DNA of 64,000 bases from Megalobrama amblycephala (GCF_018812025.1 NC_063049.1:14651734-14715733), one strand, 5' to 3'. Counted from the stretch's first letter, positions 1-11,591 are shown. Numbers and translations are program-made. The notes: a model not told the origin generated them from the letters alone.

Positions 1-114
1 CAGCTGGGACTAATCGAACTTAATCAGGATAACCAAGGGAACAAACAAGTGGCGGGAAAACTGAACAAAAGAACATGTGACACAGGGGAAACATACACAG
101 AACACTGACATTAT

Positions 115-590
115 GTGGCTCATGGGATAGGAAGCCTCCAGAGAGGTACCATGGCAGTTCAGGGCCCATGGCGGATGGGGCAGTTCGGGGGGCCATGGCG
201 GGTCAGGCAGTTCGTGGCCCATGGTGGTGTTACCAGCCCTATGGCCACAGGTATAAGTCACCCCCCCAAAAAAAAATTATTGGGTGGAGCTGTGGGTCTC
301 TGGGCTGGAGCGGGGTCTGGAGCAGGCTCACAGGCTGGAGCGGAGTCTGTAATGGACTCAGAGACTGGAGCCCTCTCTGGACTCGGGATGGGAAATGGAG
401 CCCTCTCTGGACTCTGGTCAGGGGCTGAAGCCATCACAGGATGCTGGTCAGGGGCTGGAGCCGTCAGTGGAGTCTGGTCAGAGGCTGGAGCCGTTGTGTG
501 GGTGGCCCAAATACACACAAATGTTAGCACCAAGACAGGCACTATGATGTCCTCTGGGCATGGAGCGAATACAAAAACTGGAGGGGGCTA
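115..590. repeat. GC-rich minisatellite-like tract
   Basis: The stretch is built from imperfect short repeats. Up to about 240 these are variants of 'gcccatggcgg' and 'ggcagttcg'; from about 290 to 505 a unit of roughly 30 bp around 'ggctggagc' and 'ctctggactc' recurs. Overlapping ORFs on both strands (115-591 plus, 258-542 minus) are rich in Gly/Ala/Trp or Pro/Ala, as expected for translated GC-rich repeats, and show no domain. I read it as non-coding minisatellite, possibly part of a larger repeat extending left of the window. Confidence 0.6.
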
Positions 591-779
591 ATGGCCCGGA
601 GCGGGCTCATAGGCGAATACAAAAACGGCCTGTGAGGCCTGCTCCCGCCCCTTATGGGCCCCCTCCAGACTCATGGGTCGGAGCGGGCTCATGGGCGAAT
701 ACTGCTCTGAAGCTCATGGTGGTCTCTCAGTTCATCTGTAACGGAGCTGTGCTGTTCAACAGTTCGAAGCTGAAAACAA

Positions 780-1143
780 CTAGCATCTTGTATCTGTATT
801 TATACAACAATTCTTTCTGGCTCTCGAATCTGATTGGCTGAAAGCCGTGCAATATTCTAGTGATAACAGCGCTCCTACCTTTTCACCGTTTGTATCACTC
901 CGCTTGAAGCGACCGCCATGGCGGCCGAGCAAATCCACCGTAATTTTTGTGAATACTATTTGTTGTACCATGAACTGTAGTTTTAAGAGTTTTTTTTTAG
1001 GTGAGAATGACCTGAAATATGTGACTCATATTTAATCATAGCGCCTATTTTACAATTTAAGACGTTTTTGGAGATGCGAGCTCCAGGCCGTCAGCGGACG
1101 TTCAGTGCTTGTGTTTTCATTTTTGGGTGAACTATCCCTTTAA
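780..1143 (+). mobile_element. Right-hand fragment of a TTAA-type DNA transposon
   Basis: The segment ends at 1120-1143 with 'tttttgggtgaactatccc' followed by TTTAA. This is the terminus seen at the ends of the three fold-back elements at 34.5, 57.4 and 58.2 kb. No matching left terminus lies upstream in the window, so it is a truncated right half or a relative with another interior. A short GC-rich patch near 915-930 gives small ORFs that I do not regard as genes. Confidence 0.55.
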
Positions 1144-1497
1144 TTTGTTGCCTAAAGTGCTGCAGTCGTGACGTCAAAAGCTGGAAGATTCGCCACCCAT
1201 ATTCTATCAATCTTTATTGGAGTTTTTAATGGAGTTTTATTTAGTTTTTAAGTAAAATAAGAAAAATGTTTATTTAAAAAAAAAAATGCATATGGCTTGC
1301 TAGCATGTTAGCTTTAGACTGATCTGATGTACCTTCCAATCGCACAATAAATCAGAAAATATTATTTTAGTTCTGCTTTATTAGTAAGCACTCCCACAGA
1401 CTAACAGTATAACAGGCTATAGTAAAACATGAGCCACATTGAAAATCATCCTATAATAAAGATATTTTATTAATTTATGAATAAATCCAGCAGCCAT

Positions 1498-1670
1498 ATC
1501 ACCCTGTAGCCCAAGACTGGTTGCCCACTGAAGCTAAGCAAGGCTGAGCCTGGTTAGTACCTGGATGGGAGACCCCCTGGGAAAACTAGGTTGCTGCTGG
1601 AAGAGGTGTTAGTGAGGCCAGCAGGGGGTGCTCACCCTGTGGTCTGTGTGGGTCCTAATGCCCCAGTATA
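1498..1670 (+). mobile_element. 5S rRNA-derived SINE (SINE3-like), 3'-truncated
   Basis: About 100 bp resemble vertebrate 5S rRNA, including the internal-promoter blocks 'gaagctaagcaagg' and 'ggttagtacctggatggga'. The sequence then runs into 'gtgtgggtcctaatgcccca' and 'agtatagtgac', the SINE body I recall from zebrafish SINE3 rather than the end of a 5S gene. The terminal stem and 3' end of a 5S gene are missing, so this is a retroposed SINE copy, not a functional rRNA gene. The later SINE body is cut off around 1670. Confidence 0.78.
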
Positions 1671-1753
1671 GTGACAGTCACTTTTAATGACCAAGGAATT
1701 ATTGTTGTCATGAAAAGCCCTGAATGTGCACTTTACAGGACATCCATACTTAA

Positions 1754-2710
1754 AGGTGCCCTACAACCCTTTTTCACAAGATGTAATATAAGTCTAAGGT
1801 GTCCCCTGAATGTGTCTGTGAAGTTTCAGCTCAAAATACCCCATGGATTTTTTATTACTAAATAACTTAATACTAAATTTTTTAACTGCCTATTTTGGGG
1901 CATAATTAAAAAATGTGCCGTTTCTGTGCGTGTCCCCTTCAAATGCTTGCGCTTCCCGCCCCCAAGCTCGCAACTCTATAATACATTGCATAAACAAAGT
2001 TCACACAGCTGATATAACCCTCAAAATGGATCTTTACAAAATGTTTGTCATACAGCATATCAGATCATGTAAGTATAGTATTTATTTGGATGTATACATT
2101 TGATTCTGAATGAGTTTGATAGTAGCCTATGCAGTGGCTAACAGGGCTAAAGCTAACATTACACACTGTTGGATAGATTTATAAAGAATTATGAATTACA
2201 CAGACTGCAAGTGTTTAATAATGAAAATAACGACATGGCTCTGGTCTCCGTGAATACAGTAAGAAACAATTGTAAATTTAACCACATTTAACAGTACATT
2301 AGCAACATGTTAACAAAACATTTAGAGAAAGACAATTTACAAATATCACTAAAAATATCATCATATCATGGATCATGTCAGTTATTATTGCTCCATCTGC
2401 CATTTTTCGCTATTGTCCTTGCTTGCTTACCTGTATAAAGTCTGTTGATTTGGCTGTGCTGCTCCAGACGTTAATACTGGCTTGTTTCATGCCTTGAACA
2501 TGGGCTGGCATATGCAAAAGTTGGGGGCGTACATATTAATGATGTTATGTTGAGATTCGCCTGTTCTTCAGAGGTCTTTTAAACAAATGAGATTTATATA
2601 AGAAGGAGGAGACAATTGTGTTTGATACTCAGTGTATGTCATTTCCATATACAGAACTCAAATTATTTAACTATGCCAAGGTAAATTCAATTTTCAATTC
2701 TAGGGCACCT
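1754..2710. mobile_element. TTAA-flanked MITE with AGGTGCCCTA termini, copy 1
   Basis: The element starts AGGTGCCCTA after TTAA (1750-1753) and ends TAGGGCACCT before TTAA (2711-2714): a perfect 10-bp TIR with a 4-bp target duplication. The right half (about 2350-2710) is related, inverted, to the element at 50219-51035, with shared 'ggcgaatctcaacataac' and 'gtacatattaat' type blocks. The left 350 bp are a different sequence, so the interior is chimeric or two related families share ends. There is no transposase ORF. TTAA targets fit Kolobok or piggyBac-type transposases; which one is not decided here. Confidence 0.75.
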
Positions 2711-2934
2711 TTAAAACTGTGATCTATGTGGTGTCAAAGAAATTCACTTAAATATAATGCCCACTACAAAGGACAAAAGTCTATTCCTGTGTCTCAGGAG
2801 GATATATACATTTACATAAAATGTTACATTATTAATGTTACATAAACATTTTATGTGAATGCTTGTGCTTCAACAATAACAAAAAAAAAAAAAAAAAAAA
2901 AAACACCCTAAGACTTCCTAGCTCATCCATCCAG

Positions 2935-3076
2935 ATAGCAAAATTCTCTGTTTTTACTGTTATTTCTATTCCTCATGTTCTATTTTTATTCTTCTTCTTT
3001 ATGTAAAGCACTTTGAATTACCATTGTGTATGAAATGTGCTATACAAATAAAATTGCCTTGCCTTGCCTTGCCTTC
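2935..3076 (+). mobile_element. 3' tail of a non-LTR retrotransposon ending in (TTGCC)n
   Basis: The sequence 'gtaaagcactttgaatta' leads to 'gtgctatacaaataaaa' and then three to four copies of TTGCC. This is a LINE 3' end widespread in teleosts, probably L2/CR1-group. A 22-base A run lies just upstream at 2880-2903. An inverted copy of the same tail occurs at 62036-62105. No coding part is attached. Confidence 0.6.
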
Positions 3077-3077
3077 A

Positions 3078-4890
3078 GTTCTTGTAGAAACATGGCACAA
3101 TTTGTGTGAGTTCTGTTACCAAATGAGGCATGTCCAGAATATACTTCATGAGCTCCATACTCCACAAAACAACGACACTGACACCCAAGTGGCTAGTTCT
3201 AGAGAATCTCTTCTGCCAAATTATGAAACATCATGTGATGAAGACAGGATCTATGAGAACAACACAGCCAACAACATTGACCTTGACAATGACATTGATG
3301 ACGATGACAGATTCACTGACTGTCTCAGCAACTTCAGTGAGGAAAATGATTTTTTCAGTGACACATAAGAAACTAGCAACTTTGATGACCTTCCAGAAGA
3401 ACTGCGTCAGTGGGTTGTAGAGTCTGGTGTGACACAAAATGCAGCCGACAACCTACTTAAAATATTAAACAAACACATCCTCTCACTCCCAAAATGTTCA
3501 AGAACTTTGATGAAAACATCCCATTCACATAAGGTGAAAACAATTGATGGTGGAGAGTATGTCCATTTTGGAATATTGGAACATCTGCTCCAAAACAGAG
3601 ATGGACTTCTGTCACAAACTGGCATGATGACATTGCAGGTGAACATAGATGGACTGCCAGAAGCAACTCTGGACAATTCTAGGAAAATTTCCTTTTGAAA
3701 GCAATCCATTTGTTAACCGTGTCTTTTGTGGAAACAGCAAACCAAACAATCCAGGTTGAAGAGGTTTCCAGTCTAGAACAGGGTTTCATGGTCGATGAGA
3801 GGATGTTCCATCTCTGGCTTGACTGCTTTATTTGCAATGCTCCAGCACGATCATTCATAAAACAAACAAAGGGGCATGGAGGCTATAGTGGTTGCGATCG
3901 CTGCACGCATGACATCTTATGTGGGATGAAAAATGATGTTTCCTGAAACACATGCCAGAGAACAGATGAGTCATTTGCTGAACTGCGCAATGAAAATCAT
4001 CACTCAATACTCAGCACATTACAATTAGGTCACAAAATTCGTTCTGGACTATATGCATGTTGTTTGTCTTGGTGTGACAAGGAAGATGCTTAATTTTTGG
4101 ACCAAAGGTGACCTAAAATACAGACAGAGCTCCCTTAAGATAAAAGCCATCTCAGAAAACTTGTGTGGATGTTAAAGTACATACCTTCTGAATTCGCGTG
4201 AAAGCCAAGGCCACTCTCTGAATTGGATCTCTGGAAAGCTACAGCGTTTCGTCAGTTTCTCCTTTACACTGGTCCAGTAGTACTGAAAAATGTTCTCCCA
4301 GCTCCACTTTACAACAACTTCCTTTCACTACCCATTAGCATATATTTGATGCTTTCTCCAACCCTGTCCACCCACTACTGTGATTATGCAGATAACCTGA
4401 TTGGGTACTTCCTTGAACAGTTCAGGACCTTGTATGGGGTTGAGGGGATGGTCTACATTATCCACTCTCTGTGTCATCTGGCAGATGATGTGAGGAGCTC
4501 AGAAAACCACAACACATTCTCCAGCAAATAACATGTGTTGTAGAGAGGCAGCCTACACAGAACAAGTCCACTTACCACCCAGATAAACCCAAACTAGGTA
4601 GAAAGCACTCAAATGGCCCAACAGTGCCAGACGGTGCATCAAGATTGCAGTACAAAAGGGCCACAATTGAAAATGCTACAATAAAATGTAGGAAGGGAGA
4701 CAACTGTGTAATTATTGATGGACAGCTTGGCTTGGTTGAGAACATCTTATGTGACAGCACCACAGAAGAAACTTTCATTCTGTTTAGAAGGTTTTTGGAT
4801 CTGGCCCCACTGCACACAGAGCCAATTAACTCTCAAGACATTGGCATCTTCACAGCTTGTGAAATGTTTCTCTTTGTGAGGTTTGGTTAA
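3078..4890 (+). pseudogene. EnSpm/CACTA-like (tnp2-type) transposase, broken
   Basis: Coding fragments in several frames read as one decayed protein in family order. First comes an acidic N-terminal part (Asp/Glu-rich, about 3240-3360) with an in-frame TAA at 3366-3368. Then 'LPKCSRTLMKT', 'GGEYVHFGI' and 'NIDGLP' (3430-3660), then 'CNAPARSFIKQTKGHGGY' with 'CDRCT' (3835-3915), then 'RQFLLYTGPVV' (4223-4531), and a C-terminal fragment to 4890. I associate the DGLP and GHxGYxxCxRC blocks with tnp2-like transposases in animals. At least one stop and three or four frameshifts rule out function. A distant relative lies at 46.4-48.4 kb. Superfamily assignment is the weak point. Confidence 0.55.
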
Positions 4891-5347
4891 TGGTGGCTGA
4901 AATGCATCTTTACGCACAACTGCCAGCCAGCATGGAGAGCTTCTTGAGACTCCAGAGACACCAGCAGCTTCAAATACCTGTTTGCTGCTCAACACTGGCT
5001 TTTTTATAGCTGCCCTTTTAATACAATTCATTTTTTTGACAGGAACTTTCATTAATAAGCCTTTATCTGACCGAGTTCTGCTGTGCTCTAAATCACTCAG
5101 AAATCTTATGATAATTTGATAATCTCCATATTGCATGAGAACTGTGACTTGTTTAATAATGTGGAATAACCTCCCCAGCCAGCAATGACACGTGGGGCCC
5201 AGATGGGTTAACTACGGGTTCCATGGGTACTGTGTGGGCATGGGCTTTGGCTGGGTGAAATCAGCGGGTCCCATGTAGGTTTTGTAGTATGAGTCCCACA
5301 TAGGAAGCCCATATGAGCTGATTACATGGGCCCCATAAGGGACAGGC

Positions 5348-5690
5348 ATGGGCCAAGTGGGCATGGGTTTGATCTGGGAACACATATATGGGTCTTGCAT
5401 GGCATATTTATGGGCCAAATGGGCATGGGTTTGAACTGGGAATGCACATATGGGTCCTGCATAGAATTTTTATGGGCCAAGTGGGCATGGGTTTGAACTG
5501 GGAACACATATATGGGTCTTGCATGACATATTTATGGGCCAAGTGGGCATGGGTTTGATCTGGGAACACATATATGGGTCTTGAATGGCATATTTATGGG
5601 CCAAGTGGACATGGGTTTGAACTGGGAATGCACATATGGGTCCTGCATTGAAATTTTATGGGCCAAGTGGGCATGGGTTTGAATATACGC
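5348..5690. repeat. 62-bp tandem array with higher-order structure
   Basis: The phrase 'atgggcca' recurs at 5348, 5410, 5472, 5534, 5596 and 5658, exactly every 62 bp. Two unit types can be told apart: A carries 'gggaacacatatatgggtc', B carries 'gggaatgcacatatgggtc'. The order is A-B-A-A-B plus a partial unit, so the array looks like a repeat of a three-unit (186-bp) block. ORFs across it (5212-5813, minus) merely repeat the unit and are not genes. Confidence 0.85.
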
Positions 5691-6870
5691 ATTTGAATAA
5701 TACGCATATTGCTGAGTGACACGTGAGCCTTGCTTATCGTGGACGCTTGCACACACTAATGTCCCTGTGTGCTCTGCACGCATACACATGCACACAGACA
5801 CACGCACACACACACACTTAGTGTCATGTAAGCTGGTTATTTGATGTTAAATGGTTACTTATCTTTTTATTGAAAGCTCCTGTTGAACACTGATTTGCTC
5901 AATTTTTGTCTAATTTCATTAAGGTCTTGCCAGCCAGAAGACAGGAGCCAACCAGACAGGAGCCAGCCAGACAGGAGGAGGTGTACCCTGTTGTTCATAA
6001 ATATGGCGTAAGTTTCCATACATCGACCTTAAAGTTTCCTTTAAATGCTCCTGATATGTTACAAGACGTTGACAAATTATGTTAATTTCAAATGCTTATG
6101 ACTTATATCACAGTAGTTTAACCAGGATATTCTCATTTCAAAAGCAGAGGTGCAGCCCACAACTGATATTACATTTGATATTTGATGAAAGTTCCCAATC
6201 AGGGAGAGGAGGGCTCTAAAGTATTCAGAATTTGGGTGGATATTTTATTTAACCCATTTTGCCCATTTTTATCAATTTCTTACACGAAGGGTTTTTCCTC
6301 CATAGAGATTTCGGTGGCGGCCGCCACCACGTTATTTCTTGCCGCCACCACCTCACGATGAGGAAATCCAAAAATAAATACTTCAAGCGCTGTCTGTCGG
6401 GTGCGCTGGTTTTTCTTATTCTGCGCGACCCATGCTATTTCTGGATCTTACAGTTACGCTAGCACCCCCCCACCATCGTAGCTATGATCGCACCATGCCG
6501 CGTGCTCCGCGAGGGGTTACCACCACTCTCCTTTTTTGGCCAAGGAAAAACCCTGATATTGCTCAATTAAACATGATTGTAGTATCAGTTCTGGCCACAA
6601 TCTTACATATGACTCCTTTAAACAGACCATCACAGATTAGGGATGTGTCACGATCTTTGAATATTGGAATATATTATTATTAATTATTATTAAAGATAAT
6701 TTTTGTTGTTCAATTTAATATATTTCTTGCAGTTCAAAGCATCAAGTGTCTTGTATTTATCTTGTACTTACATTCATTCTTCGTTTTTAATTTTTCTTAG
6801 ATTGTTTCCTAAAATGAATGGTTGGGCTTACCCAATTATGAATTTAATTATGAATTACCATTAATTATGA

Positions 6871-7347
6871 ATTGCCCAGTTAGGACCAACATAAGATCCT
6901 TACAGAGCCCACTTTAAGCCCATATGGGCATTCACGGTTGAATCCTGGTGCAAGCCCACTTTAAACCCCTTTAGGCAGGTGGGGCCCAAATGGGTCTGAC
7001 ACAAATTGCCCGGTTAAGACCCACATAAGACCCTTACAGATCCCACTTAAAACCCACCTGGGCATCCATGGCTGGCCCCCATGTGGATCCCGGGTGCAAG
7101 CCCACTTTAAACCCCTTCAGATTGGTGGGCCCCAAATGGGTCTGACATGAATTGCCCAGTTAAGACCGACATAAGACCCTTACAGATCCCACTTAAAACC
7201 CATCTGGGCATCCACGGCTGGCCCCCATGTGGATCCCGGTTGCAAACCCACTTTAAACCCCTTTGGGCAGGTGGGGCCCAAATGGGTCTGACATGAATTG
7301 CCCAATTAAGACCCATGCAGTACCCTTACAGGTCACACTTTTAGTAC
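6871..7347. repeat. 146-bp tandem array, right side of the element
   Basis: The phrase 'attgccc' starts at 6871, 7005, 7151 and 7297, giving spacings of 134, 146 and 146 bp. Units contain 'acccttacagatcccactt', 'ggatcccggg' and 'ggtggggcccaaatgggtc'. The array is interrupted at 7348 by the solo LTR and resumes at 8163 with 'gggcttccacggc', so it was in place before the LTR inserted. Confidence 0.82.
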
Positions 7348-7352
7348 GTCTG

Positions 7353-8162
7353 TGTCAGGGTTCTGCCCTGACAGCCCTGTCTGTTTTGTCTTTGTTTAAT
7401 GTCTCCATGTTTATGTTATGTCTGAGCACATGGCTTTGTCTGTGTTTGTGTCTGCCATGTGCTCCTCTGTTCCCTCCTCCTTGTTTGTCACCACGCCCCC
7501 TGGTCTAGTCATTGTTTAGTGTTTTCACCTGTTCCCTATCCTCCCTGCTCCCTTTCTTGTTGAGTCCTCGTTTGTCTAAGTGTTGTCACCTGTTCCTCAT
7601 GTTCTTTGCCTCCTTTATATTGTGCACTCTTTCCCTCATGTCTTTGCCAGTTCGTTAAACTTCGTGCTTGTGTTCTAGTCTTTGTTCACCTAAGCTCTTA
7701 GCGTTTTGTGTTGGAGATTCTCGTATCCCTTTTTGCCATTGTTGTCTTCCCTGTTCCAGACCATCTAACCACCTGTCTCGTCTAGTCCTCGTAGTGTCTC
7801 TGGTCTCCCCCTGTCCTGTCCTACAGACTGAGGATCCCTGTGGCTGCTCCTTCTCCCCGACAAGCAGCAAGACCGGTTCAGTGCCTGATCGTGTCTGATG
7901 GTTCTAACTGCTTAAGCTGTTTGATCCTGTCTGGCTCCCACTACATCTTTGGGCCTCATACTGCACACCTGCCAATGCTCACCGGCCTGCTTACTACCTG
8001 GGCTGTTCTCAGTGGCCGTTCCCTCAGCGTGCTCGTCTTTGTGTCGCACCCCCTTCCTATTGTATGGACTGTGTTCACCTCCACACCCTCTATATTCCCA
8101 GTTTGTCAATAAACCTGTAAAACTCATCCTGCGTTTGAGTCCTCCCTCACAGATCCCTGACA
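7353..8162 (+). mobile_element. Solo LTR of an LTR retrotransposon (810 bp)
   Basis: The unit begins TGTCAGGG and ends CCCTGACA, the TG...CA form of an LTR, and is bracketed by a perfect 5-bp duplication GTCTG at 7348-7352 and 8163-8167. A TATA-like 'tttatat' lies near 7614 and an AATAAA signal near 8109, which gives plus-strand polarity. No gag, pol, primer-binding site or polypurine tract is attached, so it is what remains after recombination between two LTRs. A 5-bp duplication fits Gypsy- or BEL-type elements. The ORFs inside (for example 7668-7898) are Cys/Ser-rich by composition and not genes. Confidence 0.8.
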
Positions 8163-8417
8163 GTCTGGGCTTCCACGGCTTGCCCCAATGTGGATCCCGG
8201 GTGCAAGCCCATAATGGGGCCCACATTTGCCGCCCATGAAGCCCTCATCTGGGCCCCACATGTCATTGCTGGCTGGGTCTAAGTATGGTTTCCATAGATC
8301 TGGCAAATTATTTTGTATGAGATTGATACCAGTTATCTAAAAAGACATGGATAAATAAACATTTTCTTAGAAAAACTAAAATCTGAATGTTTATTGTACT
8401 GAAATCTTACTGATATG

Positions 8418-9671
8418 TCACTTGCATAATAATTTGGAACGCAGTGTATTACACCATTCGTTCGATAATCTTCTCACAACATTCATTTGATTCTTTAATT
8501 TTGTTAAAATATGGAACAAATGTAATTCCATAGTTAAACGGGTATCATTTGTATTATTATCTATTACATCATCAATAATCTTGTACAGCAAATTTGATAT
8601 TTTACATTTCACACATTGTTTAAAGAAATGTTTAGCCAGCCAGGTAGAGCAGCAGAGGTTCCCCATCTCTCACTTAGTCGGACTCAGAGTTAGCAGCACC
8701 TTCCAGGCGTCAACCGCGTCGTAACCTGTTCACCTGTTCTCACATCTCTCATCCACAAGTTTCTGTCTGATAGTGGCCAGTTCCTCTACTATGTACATTT
8801 CATCTGAGTTCACACAAGACATTGGCCATGCTAAAATGATTTTTAGCTCAGGCTTAAGCAGTTTTTCCCTTATTTTGTCAAAAGAACCATACAAATAACA
8901 AGTCACCGGCTCATACAGATATGAGTGTCTTGTTTGGGAAGCGTGGTCAACAGTGGATTCGTCGCATTCTGTCTTAAGGTGTTTTTCTATCAGGTGTTCC
9001 AGGAGCTTTAATGATCCTGTCCCTTGTCACTCCACTACAGCTGTTCACGTCATCACCGGCACTGTCAGAGGTCTGTCAGAGGCTTGAGTGATGTAGAACC
9101 CTCCCCAGTGGTAGGTATTTTAATGATTGTAAAATGTGGGCAGAGCGACAGTCTGAACACCACGCCTGGTGGGGAAGAACCATTCAGTGTGAAACAATTT
9201 CACTTTGATACCGTTGTACCTTTCAGACACATCACACCACTTAAACAGCTGGTCTGTTTTGGCAAAAACGTCTTCCAGCACAGGTACATCTTTCCACTGA
9301 AACATGAATTTAATGTCGTATTTCATATGATCAGCCTCTGATATAGGCCATGAGCATTCAGGCATCCCTTTTCCGAAATCACTACAGAGAATATAAACAT
9401 AATCATCTGCATATTTTTTGACGTGATCTTTGAGCAACCTGTATCTTGTCCCCATGGTCACACCATTCTACTCGGCAATGAACAAAGGCTCGTCAACCCC
9501 TTCTTTCAGATCATGCCACACTCGTGGGTAAAACAAAATCCAGTCTGTGAAAAACAGATCGGGGTCATCTGTTGCATTCATTGTAAATCTTTCTTCATTG
9601 TGCACATTGACCAATTTGACCTCAGGGTTATTCTTGTCGAAATCGTACGTACACACCCAATTACCTGACAT
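8418..9671 (-). pseudogene. Unrecognised protein pseudogene, one frame with six internal stops
   Basis: Reading the minus strand from ATG at 9671 down to 8418, a single frame of about 418 codons holds protein-like segments broken only by stops, with no frameshift. Stops: TAG 9468-9470, TAA 9120-9122, then TGA at 9045-9047, 9027-9029, 8730-8732 and 8670-8672; the final TGA is at 8418-8420. Segments are 67, 115, 24, 5, about 98, 19 and 83 codons. The N-terminal parts are rich in Trp/Phe/Tyr and acidic residues; the last has Cys residues (CVKCK). I recognise no family. The unbroken frame suggests one exon of a once-functional gene, perhaps carried by a large mobile element. Four TGAs fit CpG decay at CGA codons. 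Confidence 0.5.
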
Positions 9672-11295
9672 TACCTGTTTACGTAAATCATAGGTTTTGT
9701 GTCTTGTGTTTAAGAAGACTGTGAACCTTTTTTAAAACATCCCACCAAAAGATGCATGTGCACATCTATCCACTGGTGTTGGGGGTGTGTTATGGGGGTG
9801 ACTGACGTCGGTTTTGGGGGCGTGTTAGGGGCAGAGACTTGGGTGCGGCTTCACAGGCCCTTCTGTCCTCATTCTACATTTGTCTCCGGGTGGTGAGAAT
9901 ATTTTTATCAGGGTAATAAATCAATAATTTGACACATGCTGTTGGCCAACATGTAATTTTGCTGTATTCAGCACAAACTCTGCTACAATAATATGAGAGC
10001 AAAATAAAGATTATACATGGTTAGTAAGTTTTGGGAAAAAATTGTCTTTGCACCATAAAACACATACTCTATAGTTGTTCACAAGACTTTTGACTTATCA
10101 AGCTTGTAGGCTAGAATTTTTACTTGAAAAAAATGTTACACAATAATTCTGAACAATCCTTGACAAACAACCAGAGATAGATTTGAGGGGGGATGCAAGG
10201 GATGGCATCCCCTTAGTTGAAAAAAAAAAAATAAAAATGACAAAAAGCATCCCTTCTGTTAAGCCACCATCCCCTCATAACAGTGTTATGTATTATGTCA
10301 AACTTATCATGTAAACTAAATTTTAAAATTCTCTGTATGGCAATTAACAAACTATAAATAACAGCAATTGGACCAATCAGAACTCAATATTGTAACGTTC
10401 TATAAAAAGAAGAGAACAGAAGGTATGATATTACTTTGATTAGTGCTTTAATAACATTCCCCTGACAGTAGAACAAATACCAAATACCACCACCAGCCTT
10501 CGACAAAACTCAGACAGGCAGTCACTAGGGTTGTGCCGATGGACGATATCATCATCCATCGTGATGGCTGATCGACATCACGGTGGAGAGACACCATCAT
10601 GATGCCACGCCCCCGCCCCGCTCCGCTGCAAGTCTTGCGAGTCGACACCATGGACACTAAAAAAATACACACACTAATCCTAGTCTTTTCTATAGACTAT
10701 AGTTAACCTAAAATCTTTGCAGGAATTGCTCTGTAAATTAAATTGAGAATATAACTAATGCATATATGCTATTTTAAATACTGTAGTCTATGCCAGAGAC
10801 GTGACGTGTGTCTGTAAAAATACCGCGTCAGGCATTTGATCTTGACATTGTTAGAATCTTGTCTTTTTTACATGTCTAACACTGTACATTCAACTTAAAA
10901 TATTTTATTTTGTTCAAGAAAACAGCACATTATTAGTAGCCTATTGTAGTGTAGTGGAGATTGTGCTCATTGTTACATAGCTCTGTGGCTATACTGCACT
11001 GAAGCGGCAGTTTAAGATATAAACCCAGAATTCAGCGAACGTCAATTAAAGGTGCTAAATAGGATCTTTTTGTTGACTGAGAAACCAAATTTTTGAAATG
11101 AGCGCATGTGTAAGAACAACCCCCCTCTTTCACAGCTGGAAGGAAACGGCATTCGCTGTGTCGTGTTAGTGGATTCATTATGTCGGACTCACCTCAGGTA
11201 ACTCATAATCTGCAGTTGTTACTCCTGTCTCCTGACAAAAACATTGCATGCAGCGCCTGTGGAGTGTGGAAAGTTACTAGAGCGCGCAGCCGCGC
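9672..11295. other. No gene seen; scattered hAT-type ends
   Basis: Mostly AT-rich unique-looking sequence. Near 10514 'cactagggttgtgccgatgg' looks like the left end of a hAT element, with GC-rich sequence after it to about 10640. A 'gaggggggatgcaagg' block near 10180 followed by an A run looks like another repeat end. The minus-strand ORF 10448-10672 is unsupported. Confidence 0.4.
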
Positions 11296-11411
11296 TCGTC
11301 TCTCACAAGGAACGTCATGGCAGTGATTGACAAGCCAGAGGGCCAATCCGTGCACGTCTCTCACAAGGAACGTCACGGCAGTGATTGACAAGCCAGAGGG
11401 CCAATCGTTTA
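11296..11411. repeat. 58-bp tandem duplication
   Basis: Two adjacent copies (about 11296-11353 and 11354-11411), starting around 'cgtctctcacaaggaacgtc', differ at a couple of bases. Each contains 'gattgacaagccagagggcc'. They produce the repeated peptide seen in the overlapping minus-strand ORFs 11203-11445 and 11315-11512, which are therefore not genes. Confidence 0.8.
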
Positions 11412-11591
11412 CGCGATGATCGCGATTTGCTGTTTTGAGCCCCATCGTGTTGCACAGTCCTGTCAGTAAAGATGCAGTAAATAATAAAATACATATTAAA
11501 TAATTTAAACAATAATGTAATTTTTTTTAATAGTTTTTAAATAATTTGTTCGTTGTTAGATAACTGTTTTAAAAATTACCATGATCAGTGA

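Larger units (their letters stand above)
5175..8276. mobile_element. 3.1-kb DNA element with CCAGCCAGCAATGACA termini and subterminal arrays
   Basis: The ends are inverted copies: CCAGCCAGCAATGACACGTG at 5175 and, read inverted, CCAGCCAGCAATGACATGTG ending at 8276, continuing into GGGGCCCAGATG on both sides (about 30 bp, one mismatch). Just inside lie tandem arrays, 62-bp units on the left and 146-bp units on the right. There is no clear target duplication: the left flank ends CTCC and the right starts GTCT. There is no transposase ORF. Between the arrays (5720-6870) lie ACAC-rich sequence, a short 'gacaggagccagcca' repeat near 5940 and AT-rich DNA. A solo LTR sits inside the right array. The termini resemble those of the element at 60864-62883. 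Confidence 0.6.

Noticed and set aside
1498..1600. 5S rRNA gene
   Set aside because: The 5' and 3' ends of 5S are missing or diverged and the sequence continues into a known SINE body.
5212..5813. Series of overlapping minus-strand ORFs with repeated peptide KPMPTWP/THICVPRSNPCPLGP
   Set aside because: They are translations of the 62-bp tandem array; the length is not a multiple-of-three unit, so the peptide changes frame from unit to unit.
5348..7347. Regular direct repeats that could suggest a CRISPR array
   Set aside because: The units are contiguous, with no unique spacers, and there are no cas genes; the sequence context is a eukaryotic transposon.
7668..8239. Several plus-strand ORFs of 70-96 codons that could be a small gene cluster
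   Set aside because: They lie within the solo LTR, overlap in different frames and have a composition typical of CT-rich DNA.
8418..9671. TGA recoding (selenocysteine or alternative code) to explain the four in-frame TGAs
   Set aside because: TAG and TAA also occur in the frame and no other gene in the window shows recoding; CpG decay is simpler.
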